The notes under the pieces are model-generated. The model was not told the origin of the DNA. It worked only from the letters and a program-made list of their open reading frames with translations, and searched no databases. A stretch of 20,139 bases of DNA from an uncultured Odoribacter sp. (GTDB lineage: Bacteria; Bacteroidota; Bacteroidia; Bacteroidales; Marinifilaceae), in assembly GCA_905193145.1 (NCBI GenBank), contig CAJJNP010000044.1:1-20139 (forward strand), written 5' to 3'. The position numbers and the translations under genes are program-made. Shown one piece after another: positions 6,387 to 14,651 of the stretch (position 1 is its first letter; every line of letters begins with the position of its first letter).

Positions 6387-9300
6387 TTATAATTTTTCGA
6401 TTTTGATGAATGTTTGTATTTCGTCAATCTCTATATCTTTCGCCTTATCGTCGCGATTGTCAGTGAGTTCTACGCTTTCTGCCAATACTTGACTTGCAAT
6501 GTAGGCCTTGAAATGTTCTACAGCTTCATTGATTTCATCGTGACGGCCGATTGCCAGAGTGATTTTATCTGTAACATCAAAATTGCTTTCTTTACGAAGA
6601 TTCTGGATGCGGTTGATAAGTTCTCGGGCAATACCTTCTTCTTTTAATTCTTTCGTTACGTTGATATCTAAAGCTATAGTCAGACGTCCCTCATTTGCTA
6701 CCAGCCAACCCGGAATGTCCTCAGAAAGTATTTCTACGTCTTCCAGTGTCAGGGTAATGGTTTCATCTCCGATAGCCAGATCATATTTGCCTTCCTTCTC
6801 CAAATTGAAAATATCGCTTTGTTCCATTTTGCCGACCAATGCGGAAATCTGTTTCATATATTTTCCGTATTTGGGGCCTAGTGTCTTGAAGTTCGGCTTT
6901 ATACGTTTTACTAGTACACCTGTTGTATCTGTGATGTATTCTATTTCTTTTACGTTTACCTCTGATAAGATGATGTTTTTAACAGCATCCAACTGAGGAA
7001 TCATTTCATCGTTCAAGATAGGAATAATCAATTTGCTCAACGGCTGGCGTACGCGTAGTTGCACTTTGCGGCGTAATCCCAATACCATGGATGATATCTT
7101 TTGTGCCAACTCCATGCGTTCTTCCAATGCACTGTCAATAAGTGCTTCATTCGCTTTAGGGAATGTTGTCAGGTGCACACTGCCATTATAACGTCCGGTT
7201 ACGCTATTCAAGTCGTTGAATAGTTTTTCCATGTAGAACGGAGCGATAGGAGCCGATAGTATTGCAACTGTTTCCAAGCAAGTGTAAAGCGTCTGATAGG
7301 CTGATATCTTGTCTTGAGAATATTCTCCGCCCCAATATCTTTTGCGGGATAGGCGTACATACCAGTTGGATAGGTTCTCAATGACAAATTCCTGAATGGC
7401 GCGTCCTGCCCGAGTCGGTTCGTATTTTTCATATGCTTCTGTCACTTCTTTTACCAGCGAATTCAACAAGGAGAGAATCCAGCGGTCGATTTCCGGACGT
7501 TCTGAAACCGGTATGTCGGCTTCTGAATAGCGGAAGTTGTCTACATTGGCATACAATGCGAAGAAACCGTATGTGTTATATAAAGTACCGAAGAATTTAC
7601 GTTTCACTTCATCCACTCCGGCTACATCAAACTTTAAGTTGTCCCATGGCTGAGAATTTGTTATCATGTACCAACGTAATGGGTCGGAACCATGTTCTGC
7701 GATTGTGGTAAATGGATCTACAGCATTACCGAGGCGTTTGGACATTTTGTTGCCTTTGGCATCCAATACCAATCCGTTGGAAATGATGTTTTTAAATGCA
7801 ACAGAGTCAAATGCCATCGTAGCAATTGCATGTAGCGTGAAGAACCAACCGCGGGTCTGGTCCACTCCTTCTGCAATGAAATCTGCCGGGAAACGGAGAT
7901 GTTTGTCAATGTCATCCTTGTGTTCAAAAGGATAGTGAAGCTGTGCATAGGGCATTGCGCCAGAATCGAACCATACATCAATCAAGTCTTTCTCACGGAA
8001 CATTTTCTGACCGTTGGAAGAGACAAGAATGATGTCATCCACATAAGGACGATGTAAGTCTATTTTTGCATAGTTGTCTTTTGAATTGTCCCCAACAACG
8101 AATCCTTCGTAAGGATTTTTTGTCATGAATCCTGCTGCAATGGATTTTTCTATTTCTTCCATTAATTCTGCAACAGAACCGATACACTTCTGCTCAGAAC
8201 CATCTTCGCTAATCCAGATAGGAAGTGGAGTTCCCCAGTAACGTGAGCGCGATAAGTTCCAGTCTACAAGATTTTCAAGCCATTTGCCGAAGCGGCCTTC
8301 ACCTGTGCTGGCTGGTTTCCAATTGATGGTGCGGTTCAGTGCCATCATACGCTCGCGTACGGCAGTCGTTTTGATAAACCAAGAATCCAACGGATAGTAG
8401 AGCACTGGTTTGTCTGTACGCCAGCAGTGTGGATAGTTGTGTTCGTGTTTCTCGACTTTAAATGCTTTGTTTTCTTTTTTCAGCATGACAGACAAGTCAA
8501 TATCCAATGTCGGATCCTCGTCAGTCAGAGTCGGGTCGTAAGCATTTTTCACAAAGCGACCGGCATATTCGCTGTATAATTCGACATTTACATTGTTCTT
8601 TACAAACTCTGGGTCGATTTCATCCAAAATGAACAGGCGTCCACGTTTGTCTACCATCGGTTGTTTGTTGCCGTCTTTATCAACCAATAACATAGGTGCT
8701 ATTCCGGCAGCTTTAGCAACGCGGTCATCGTCCGCACCGAATGTTGGTGCAATGTGTACAATACCGGTACCATCTTCCGTGGTTACGTAATCTCCTAGGA
8801 TAACACGGAATGCATCTCCTTCCGGACGCATCCAGGGCATCAGTTGTTCGTAGCGGATACCTTCCAATTCCGGGCCCTTGAATTCAGCCACCTTCTGATA
8901 GGGGATAAGTTTATCTCCTGCTTTATAATCTTCCAAAGCAATGTCTGCCGCTTTGGGATTAAAATAAGCAGCAAAACGATCCTTGGCAAGAATGACTGTC
9001 ACCGGAAGATAGGTATATGGATTGTATGTTTTTACTACATAGTAAGTGATGTTCGGTCCCACAGCCAGTGCTGTATTGGACGGCAATGTCCAGGGGGTGG
9101 TTGTCCAGGCTAAGAAATGTACGGTATCGCTGTATGCAAACAGTTTTTCCGACTTCTCATCACGAACCACCTTGAATTGAGCCACGCAGGTTGTATCTTT
9201 AACGTCACGGTAACATCCCGGTTGGTTCAACTCATGTGTGCTTAAACCGGTTCCGGCAGCAGGTGAATAGGGCTGAATAGTATATCCTTTATAAAGGAAT

Positions 9301-9815
9301 CCTTTGTCGTATAGTTTTTTCAAAAGATACCACAGAGTCTCTATGTAACGATTGTCGTATGTGATATAAGGATTGTGCATATCCACCCAATATCCCATCT
9401 GTTTGGTCAGATCTTCCCATTCTTTTGTGAATTTCATCACATCAAGACGACACTCTTTATTGTAGTCGGCAACACTGATACTTTTGCCGATGGCTTCCTT
9501 TGTAATGCCGAGTTTTTTTTCTACCCCTAATTCAACAGGTAAACCATGAGTATCCCATCCGGCCTTGCGTTCAACTAAAAATCCCTGAAGAGTCTTGTAG
9601 CGGCAAATGACATCTTTAATGGTTCTTGCCATGACATGGTGAATGCCGGGCATTCCGTTTGCTGAAGGAGGACCTTCAAAAAAGACAAACGAAGGGTGAC
9701 CTTCCCGTGTCTTCAAACTCATTTCGAAAGTATGGTTGTCTTCCCAAGTTTTCAGTACTTCTTTGTTCACTTGAGAAAGATTCAAACCTTTGTATTCAGG
9801 AAATTTCTCGTTCAT
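6387..9815 (-). CDS. ileS: Isoleucyl-tRNA synthetase, type 2
   Basis: This cytoplasmic enzyme of 1142 residues charges tRNA-Ile with isoleucine. The N-terminal catalytic signature lies in P-P-S-A-N-G-M-P-G-I-H-H. The class I H-x-G-H tetrad is replaced by G57-I58-H59-H60, with the first and third residues swapped. K-M-S-K-R is at 690-694. The CP1 editing domain, which hydrolyses Val-tRNA, shows W-T-T-T-P-W-T-L-P-S-N at 237-247 and G-T-G-I-V-H-I-A-P-T-F-G at 349-360. Y-W-G-T-P-L-P-I-W at 526-534 is also typical. The length and the overall eukaryote-like C-terminal anticodon-binding half fit type 2 (IleRS2), which is less sensitive to mupirocin; no zinc-finger tail of the IleRS1 type is seen. 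It has a promoter-like element just upstream and is followed by the dksA-like gene and lspA. Confidence 0.97.
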   Translation of the reverse strand: MNEKFPEYKGLNLSQVNKEVLKTWEDNHTFEMSLKTREGHPSFVFFEGPPSANGMPGIHHVMARTIKDVICRYKTLQGFLVERKAGWDTHGLPVELGVEKKLGITKEAIGKSISVADYNKECRLDVMKFTKEWEDLTKQMGYWVDMHNPYITYDNRYIETLWYLLKKLYDKGFLYKGYTIQPYSPAAGTGLSTHELNQPGCYRDVKDTTCVAQFKVVRDEKSEKLFAYSDTVHFLAWTTTPWTLPSNTALAVGPNITYYVVKTYNPYTYLPVTVILAKDRFAAYFNPKAADIALEDYKAGDKLIPYQKVAEFKGPELEGIRYEQLMPWMRPEGDAFRVILGDYVTTEDGTGIVHIAPTFGADDDRVAKAAGIAPMLLVDKDGNKQPMVDKRGRLFILDEIDPEFVKNNVNVELYSEYAGRFVKNAYDPTLTDEDPTLDIDLSVMLKKENKAFKVEKHEHNYPHCWRTDKPVLYYPLDSWFIKTTAVRERMMALNRTINWKPASTGEGRFGKWLENLVDWNLSRSRYWGTPLPIWISEDGSEQKCIGSVAELMEEIEKSIAAGFMTKNPYEGFVVGDNSKDNYAKIDLHRPYVDDIILVSSNGQKMFREKDLIDVWFDSGAMPYAQLHYPFEHKDDIDKHLRFPADFIAEGVDQTRGWFFTLHAIATMAFDSVAFKNIISNGLVLDAKGNKMSKRLGNAVDPFTTIAEHGSDPLRWYMITNSQPWDNLKFDVAGVDEVKRKFFGTLYNTYGFFALYANVDNFRYSEADIPVSERPEIDRWILSLLNSLVKEVTEAYEKYEPTRAGRAIQEFVIENLSNWYVRLSRKRYWGGEYSQDKISAYQTLYTCLETVAILSAPIAPFYMEKLFNDLNSVTGRYNGSVHLTTFPKANEALIDSALEERMELAQKISSMVLGLRRKVQLRVRQPLSKLIIPILNDEMIPQLDAVKNIILSEVNVKEIEYITDTTGVLVKRIKPNFKTLGPKYGKYMKQISALVGKMEQSDIFNLEKEGKYDLAIGDETITLTLEDVEILSEDIPGWLVANEGRLTIALDINVTKELKEEGIARELINRIQNLRKESNFDVTDKITLAIGRHDEINEAVEHFKAYIASQVLAESVELTDNRDDKAKDIEIDEIQTFIKIEKL

Positions 9816-9852
9816 TTATGTAGTTTTTAAATGGTTCTTAATGAATTGGGTG

Positions 9853-9884
9853 CAAAGATACTATTTTTAATTTTCATCGGCAAC
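9853..9884 (-). promoter_or_regulatory. Candidate Bacteroides-type promoter for the ileS-dksA-lspA operon
   Basis: On the minus strand TATCTTTG (9853-9860) is an exact TAnnTTTG -7 box. GTTG (9881-9884) lies 20 nt upstream as an imperfect -33 box, inside the 3' end of the aspartate kinase gene. The expected start would give a leader of about 30 nt before the ileS ATG, too short for a T-box. Pattern match only. Confidence 0.55.
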
Positions 9885-11129
9885 AACAAAGCGGGCTGTC
9901 AGACGGCTGCGTTGTTCTACCAATATGTTTTTGTTTGCAGTAAGTCTTGCTATAACATCTTCATTGTAATGGCGGATAGTCAGCAGACGTACATTTGTAT
10001 TGTATAAGACTTCGTATTCGTCGTGCAATTCGTTGATGAAACTTTCAAAAATAGCTTCATTCAGGTCTATACAAAAAGAGAATGTGATAGCCGAGGTTTG
10101 CATCAGGTTCAAACGTAACCGGTATTTGGCTAGGATTGCGAAAATGCGGCTAAGCTTTTCTTCTGCAATAAACGAAAAGTCGCGGGGGGAGAGCGTCAGC
10201 AACAACTGATTCCCTTTGTCAATAAAAATAGGGGGGAGATTCAGGCGTTCGTCTAATTCCCGTATCACGGAGCCGTGGCTTTCCGGGTAGAGGAATGAGC
10301 GCACATAGAGAGGAATTCCCTTATTTTGCAGAGGCTTGATGGTCTTGGGGTGGATAACTTTAGCTCCACAGTTTGAAAGTTCTATCGCCTCTTTATACGA
10401 CATTTTGCTGATGATTTCCGTATCTTTATAAAGTTTGGGGTCAGCATTCATGATTCCCGGAACATCTTTCCAGATAGTAACCGACTCGGCATCCAGTAAG
10501 TTTGCCAATAACGCTGCCGTATAGTCTGATCCTTCTCGTCCGAGCGTCGTTGTCTGGTTGGTTGTGGTGCCTGCAATGAATCCTTGTGTAATATACATGA
10601 ATGTGTCTTGGAACGTGAACGTTTTTCGGCACAATTGAGAGGAAAGCTCTAAATTCACACAGGCATTCCGATAATTTTGGTCGGTAATCAGGCATTTACG
10701 GATATCAATGAATTTAGCTTTCCGTCCTTGTTTCTCCATATAGGCAGAAATAATGGTAGTGGAAAGTAGCTCTCCAAAACAGATGATGCGGTCATACTCA
10801 TAATCATACGACAGAGACGGGTCGCTATCTAAAATGTTTTGTAATTCGCAATATAGGTTGTCAGTCAGACGAGTCACTTCGTCTGCTGAGGTCCCGAACA
10901 AATCATTGATGATGTTTTGGTGAAAATCTTTAATGCGCAGGAAAGCGGATGCGGTATCACCGGTTCTGTGAAAGTACGCATTGCATAACACTTCCAAGGC
11001 ATCGGTCATTTTGCCCATCGCCGATACGACAATAATCAGATTCTCTTTTTGAGTGTTGATAATCTTGAACAGGTTTTTCACTCCATCGGCATCTTTTACG
11101 GATGCACCGCCAAATTTATATACGTTCAT
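9867..11129 (-). CDS. Aspartate kinase (monofunctional)
   Basis: It phosphorylates L-aspartate, the first step toward lysine, threonine, methionine and diaminopimelate. The protein is 420 residues from the ATG at 11129; the frame extends to a GTG at 11150, but M-N-V-Y-K-F-G-G-A-S-V is the usual family N-terminus. The K-F-G-G-A-S-V nucleotide loop is at residues 5-11. F-G-E-L-L-S, T-L-G-R-E-G-S-D-Y-T-A, W-K-D-V-P-G-I-M-N-A-D-P and G-A-K-V-I-H-P-K-T follow in the order seen in aspartokinases. The last ~120 residues look like the ACT regulatory region (starting near L-L-L-T-L-S-P-R-D-F), so feedback control by an amino acid is likely, though which one cannot be read. No homoserine dehydrogenase part is fused. 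It is the first gene of the minus-strand block, divergent from the HigA-like gene; no clear promoter box was seen in the 165-bp divergent gap. Confidence 0.94.
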   Translation of the reverse strand: MNVYKFGGASVKDADGVKNLFKIINTQKENLIIVVSAMGKMTDALEVLCNAYFHRTGDTASAFLRIKDFHQNIINDLFGTSADEVTRLTDNLYCELQNILDSDPSLSYDYEYDRIICFGELLSTTIISAYMEKQGRKAKFIDIRKCLITDQNYRNACVNLELSSQLCRKTFTFQDTFMYITQGFIAGTTTNQTTTLGREGSDYTAALLANLLDAESVTIWKDVPGIMNADPKLYKDTEIISKMSYKEAIELSNCGAKVIHPKTIKPLQNKGIPLYVRSFLYPESHGSVIRELDERLNLPPIFIDKGNQLLLTLSPRDFSFIAEEKLSRIFAILAKYRLRLNLMQTSAITFSFCIDLNEAIFESFINELHDEYEVLYNTNVRLLTIRHYNEDVIARLTANKNILVEQRSRLTARFVVADEN

Positions 11130-11294
11130 ATTTCGAAATATTATAAACACTTTTATTTTAGGCCGCTAATTTATAATTAAATTGGATATTTTCATCATAA
11201 TTCTTTTGAATACATTTTTTGCAGCCGGTTTTATAAGTGAGAAAATTATTATCTTTATATGAAATAATAAGTAATCATTATAAATAACCGCAAT

Positions 11295-11633
11295 ATGGAA
11301 ACTACCGTAAAAAAAATGTATGCCCCTGACGAGTTGGTTTGTGCGGTGGCTATACATCCAGGAGAAATGCTTAGGGATGAATTGCAGGCACGTGGAATAT
11401 CGCAAAGGAAATTTGCCGGAATAATAGGAATGCCTTATACAGCCTTCAACGAGATAATTAACGGGAAACGTTCGATAACGACAGATACAGCATTGAAAAT
11501 CGAGGCTGCTACAGGAATATCTGCAACCATGTGGCTTGGTTTGCAAGCTGATTATAATATGCATACGGCTCGGAGTGATCGTAAACTTTCTGACATTTTG
11601 GAGAATATACGTAAAGCTGTTGCAATTCTTTGA
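11295..11633 (+). CDS. HigA/VapI-family XRE-type antitoxin-like regulator, no toxin partner
   Basis: A 112-residue protein. The N-terminus has the HigA family signature V-A-I-H-P-G-E-M-L-R-D-E-L (18-30). A helix-turn-helix of the XRE type follows (I-S-Q-R-K-F-A-G-I-I-G-M-P, then F-N-E-I-I-N-G-K-R-S-I-T). The next stretch is A-L-K-I-E-A-A-T-G-I-S-A-T-M-W-L-G-L-Q. HigA proteins bind their own promoter and neutralise a HigB mRNA interferase encoded next to them. Here the 165 bp upstream and 126 bp downstream are too short for a ~90-codon higB, and no remnant is visible, so this is an orphan. A TATCTTTA at 11250-11257 is one base off the Bacteroides -7 box and may be its promoter, but the -33 match is poor. 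It could be a free-standing transcription regulator. Confidence 0.88.
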   Translation: METTVKKMYAPDELVCAVAIHPGEMLRDELQARGISQRKFAGIIGMPYTAFNEIINGKRSITTDTALKIEAATGISATMWLGLQADYNMHTARSDRKLSDILENIRKAVAIL

Positions 11634-11692
11634 AAGGTAATTATGTGATATAGCTATTCATAGTATGATATTGTTTTTCTGTAGTTAACGAA

Positions 11693-11715
11693 AAAAGGGG
11701 ACTTACGCCCCTTTT
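11693..11715. terminator. Bidirectional rho-independent terminator, higA-like / thioredoxin gene
   Basis: AAAAGGGG (11693-11700) and CCCCTTTT (11708-11715) form a perfect 8-bp stem with a 7-nt loop. Reading the minus strand, the GC stem runs into six T residues, a textbook terminator for the SusCD operon. Reading the plus strand the T-run is four, so it may also end the HigA-like transcript, whose stop is 59 nt upstream. Confidence 0.8.
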
Positions 11716-11759
11716 AAATGATATAAAAAATTCATTGACTCCGTTATGCACACACAACA

Positions 11760-13094
11760 TTAACGCAATAAAGAAGAAAGCTTCTCAGATGTTTGCGGAT
11801 CCGAAGGACGTGTCATTTTAGAATCAATTATTTTTCCCTCTTTATCTATTAAAATAAAACGGGGAATCAATGTGATTTTATAATCTGTTCGAAATGAATC
11901 CTTGTTGGTCACTCGCAATTGTATTCCGTCCAATTTGTCATTTTCCACCTTATTTCTCCACGCCTTCTCATCGGCATCAATCGATATGCTGACAAATTGT
12001 ATGGCCTTGTCTTTAAATTGGTTCTTCAATTCATGAAATTTGGGGAGTTCTTGGCAACAAGGACCACACCAGGTAGCCCACACATCAATGTAGACATAAT
12101 TGCCCAGAAAATCAGATAAATTCACCTGTTTTCCGTTTATATCGAGTAAAGAAAAAGCAGGAGCTTTTTTGCCTGGTTCCAAAGAGACATATTGCGAATA
12201 AGATTTATGGAATTTATTTTTCAACTTCTCATTATCAACCATTCTGTCATAGACTGGCAGGAACTCGTCTACGCCTTCCACTCCGTAATATTTTATGTAG
12301 CTAGAAAGACAATCATCTGCCAGATATTCCCTCATTTTTTTGTTGCAGATATTTTTGTCGATATATTCAACCTCACATCTTAATTTATCCAAAGACTTTC
12401 CGGATTCTCCCATTTTTCTATCCCCTAATAGATGCATATAGGTTCTTAATACCTGATAGTATTCAACAAATTCTCCGGCTGTCGTATCTTCTTTGATTCG
12501 TTCTGCAAGTTTTTTATAAAAAGCCTCACTTGGGGCAAATCCGTTCAATTTCAGTCGTCTTGAGTGCTGAAACGGATAATCCAACAGCATATTGCATCCT
12601 ACATAATACAGACGCTTGGATTCCTTCTTTTTGAAATCCGAAGGTAGCTCCTGTTTAGCAAGATTCTTTTGTAACCGTTTAGGTAGTTGCTGCCATTCCT
12701 TTATGAATTCTTTTTCTTCCTTTTCATAACCTAAGTTCAAACAAGATAAAAAAGGACTGTTCAGATAATCATTGATATCTTTTGCCTCTCCAGCAAAGCT
12801 GATGTTTTGTCCTAAAAGCTTGGTTACGTCTTGTTTCTTGCCTGGAATCAGATAAAACATATGTACACTTCTTGGACCGTAAACAGTTGCATATCCAGCC
12901 TCCAAATCATTGGGTACGGTGATGATTCCCGCTCCGGAAGCATCTAATTTTGTTCGATAAGATTCTCCGGCAAATTTTAAAATGATCTCTTCTGTTTGAA
13001 ATTTATCATCAAAGTGAAAAGTCACTTGAGAAAAAGCTTGTGCCCCCCACAACAGGCAGAGGGACACAAAGCTCATTACTAACAATCTACGCAT
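11760..13094 (-). CDS. Secreted TlpA-type thioredoxin-fold oxidoreductase with large N-terminal region
   Basis: This is the last gene of the SusCD operon. From the ATG at 13094 the product has 444 residues; a GTG at 13100 would add two and overlap the upstream stop codon by one base. Residues ~1-23 form a Sec signal peptide (M-R-R, hydrophobic core, A-F-S-Q). Residues ~24-300 are a mostly helical, Lys/Glu-rich region. It begins with a beta-rich part reminiscent of the N-terminal domains of Bacteroidota TlpA proteins, but I do not recognise a named domain with certainty. The last ~135 residues are an AhpC/TSA-TlpA thioredoxin fold: P-G-K-K-A-P-A-F-S-L, then W-A-T-W-C-G-P-C with redox Cys343 and Cys346, and cis-Pro411 in L-I-P-R-F. 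It probably acts in the periplasm on disulfides or on a redox-sensitive substrate; the substrate is unknown. Confidence 0.9.
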   Translation of the reverse strand: MRRLLVMSFVSLCLLWGAQAFSQVTFHFDDKFQTEEIILKFAGESYRTKLDASGAGIITVPNDLEAGYATVYGPRSVHMFYLIPGKKQDVTKLLGQNISFAGEAKDINDYLNSPFLSCLNLGYEKEEKEFIKEWQQLPKRLQKNLAKQELPSDFKKKESKRLYYVGCNMLLDYPFQHSRRLKLNGFAPSEAFYKKLAERIKEDTTAGEFVEYYQVLRTYMHLLGDRKMGESGKSLDKLRCEVEYIDKNICNKKMREYLADDCLSSYIKYYGVEGVDEFLPVYDRMVDNEKLKNKFHKSYSQYVSLEPGKKAPAFSLLDINGKQVNLSDFLGNYVYIDVWATWCGPCCQELPKFHELKNQFKDKAIQFVSISIDADEKAWRNKVENDKLDGIQLRVTNKDSFRTDYKITLIPRFILIDKEGKIIDSKMTRPSDPQTSEKLSSLLR

Positions 13095-13099
13095 AATCA

Positions 13100-14626
13100 C
13101 TAAATAAATTTAGGATAATTCCAATTCATGTCCAGAATCTCACCAAAGCCACCAAATACTTTTTCTGAAGAAAGGTCTACGGCACCATTGGTTACGTTGA
13201 TATAATACATATACACTTTTCCCTCTTTGGTGCTTTCATTATAGGTAGACAGCAACATGATTTTATTATTGTATGGATGGTTTGGGAAATAACGGTCTAC
13301 GAAAATAGTCAATATCTGCATTCCGGTAATCTTTTCATCCGATTTTTGTAGAGTATAAAGTTTTTCTTCATTTTTTGAACCATTGTAATCAAAACGGTAC
13401 ACATTTCGGTCGTCTGCATACATAAAAAGAGGTCCTAAGTCACCCATTGCATAAAATTTGGCATTCTTCAAATTGGGGCAATTGGATGCCGGATATTTGG
13501 CTACGGCAATGTTGGGTTTTGTATCAAAATTAAATTCATATAAAGCCAATTCATGCGAATCCCAATCTTCGAACAATCCGAATTCATGTTTCCCATATCC
13601 GGTATCCATATAGCGCAATGTAGCATGCATATTGTTCCAATCAAATACTTGTGCTTCTGTCGGTGCTGCCAATTCTTTTAATATGTATGTATTTTTTTCT
13701 ATACCTAAAAAACGTCCAGCGAGTTCGTCATAAAGAATTCCTTGATAATAGTCGAACCATTTCGGAGCGTAAGGAGAGGCCTTGTAGGTCAAACCATCTT
13801 TTAAGATGGGTTCTGTGTAGCTTGTGAAGTCTTTTCCGATGCAGCTATATATATAAAAGCGACCGCCTGAAATAAGAGCATCATAGCCGAATCGCCCGGG
13901 ACTCCAATAGTAATTCCAGTATAGGTAATTTTCCGGCTTCCAGTCTTCCATTTGTGGGAATAAGGTTGCTATGTCATAGCTTTTTTCCATTGTATAGGCA
14001 GATAAACGAGCTCCTCCTTTGTCTGTTAAAACCATTATATCCTGATAGCGTCCAATGGAAAAGAAGGCGTCAATCGATACTCCTCTCCCTTCCAAAGGTT
14101 CTCCATTTACTGTTTTATATACATTATGCAGGATTTCGTCCTGCTGTACCCGCTGCGAAAAATAAGGGCTCATCACCAAATCAAAATCGCTCTTCCCGTC
14201 TTTTTCATGCAGTACCATCAATCCTTCTGTAATGCTACTCTGTACTAATAAAAGAGCTGACTTATAACTTTTCACCTCTGTGGCTTTGTTTGTTACGGTC
14301 AATACTAAAGTATAAGCTCCCGCTAAGTCTTCCACTTTGTATGATAATTTGCGCTCTTTACCTATCTCCTTTTTGTGATTTACACCATCAAATCCATTAG
14401 ACCAAAGCCTCCAATCATAAGTATAGTCCTCCTCGGAAGCCCCTTCAAATAAAATGTCTGCATCCAATTCCAAGGTCCTGAATTGGGTGGCGTATACGGT
14501 ATCCTGCATGCTGATTGCCACCTTGTCCAGTTCGGTGTAATCATAATTCCCCTTGTCATCATAGCAGGAAGCTAATACCCAAACAAGAGGTACGGTAAAA
14601 AGTATATTTATAATCTTGTTCATCAT
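13100..14626 (-). CDS. PKD-like family outer-membrane lipoprotein
   Basis: A 508-residue predicted lipoprotein. The N-terminus has a short basic start, a hydrophobic core and the lipobox L-A-S-C with Cys21 as the lipidated residue. It is followed by Y-D-D-K, an acidic stretch of the sort that favours surface export in Bacteroidota. Residues ~30-130 look like a PKD/immunoglobulin-like beta domain (a Y-D-W-R-L-W segment, then Y-T-L-V-L-T-V-T-N at its end). The rest is rich in aromatic beta strands, compatible with a propeller-like or binding fold. It resembles the PKD-like family found next to SusCD and DUF4843 genes. ATG codons occur at 14626 and 14623; either gives the same signal peptide. 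By position it is probably a surface ligand-binding protein analogous to SusE/SusF; this role is inferred. Confidence 0.8.
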   Translation of the reverse strand: MMNKIINILFTVPLVWVLASCYDDKGNYDYTELDKVAISMQDTVYATQFRTLELDADILFEGASEEDYTYDWRLWSNGFDGVNHKKEIGKERKLSYKVEDLAGAYTLVLTVTNKATEVKSYKSALLLVQSSITEGLMVLHEKDGKSDFDLVMSPYFSQRVQQDEILHNVYKTVNGEPLEGRGVSIDAFFSIGRYQDIMVLTDKGGARLSAYTMEKSYDIATLFPQMEDWKPENYLYWNYYWSPGRFGYDALISGGRFYIYSCIGKDFTSYTEPILKDGLTYKASPYAPKWFDYYQGILYDELAGRFLGIEKNTYILKELAAPTEAQVFDWNNMHATLRYMDTGYGKHEFGLFEDWDSHELALYEFNFDTKPNIAVAKYPASNCPNLKNAKFYAMGDLGPLFMYADDRNVYRFDYNGSKNEEKLYTLQKSDEKITGMQILTIFVDRYFPNHPYNNKIMLLSTYNESTKEGKVYMYYINVTNGAVDLSSEKVFGGFGEILDMNWNYPKFI

Positions 14627-14651
14627 ATAATTCTTTAAGGTTACATATCAT

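Noticed and set aside
7208..7981. Several 74-92 codon frames on both strands inside ileS
   Set aside because: All lie inside the intact 1142-codon ileS frame, with no start signals or family likeness.
9816..9866. T-box or other riboswitch ahead of ileS
   Set aside because: The gap is only 51 bp, far too short for a T-box, and no stem with a tRNA-pairing loop is visible.
11130..11294. Possible higB toxin or remnant upstream of the HigA-like gene
   Set aside because: The gap is 165 bp, has stops in the plus-strand frames, and shows no HigB-like ending; a full toxin needs about 280 bp.
11166..11564. 132-codon minus-strand reading frame opposite the HigA-like gene
   Set aside because: It is the antisense of a clearly conserved HigA gene, has no recognisable domain, and its composition (many Tyr, His and Ser) is that of a shadow frame.
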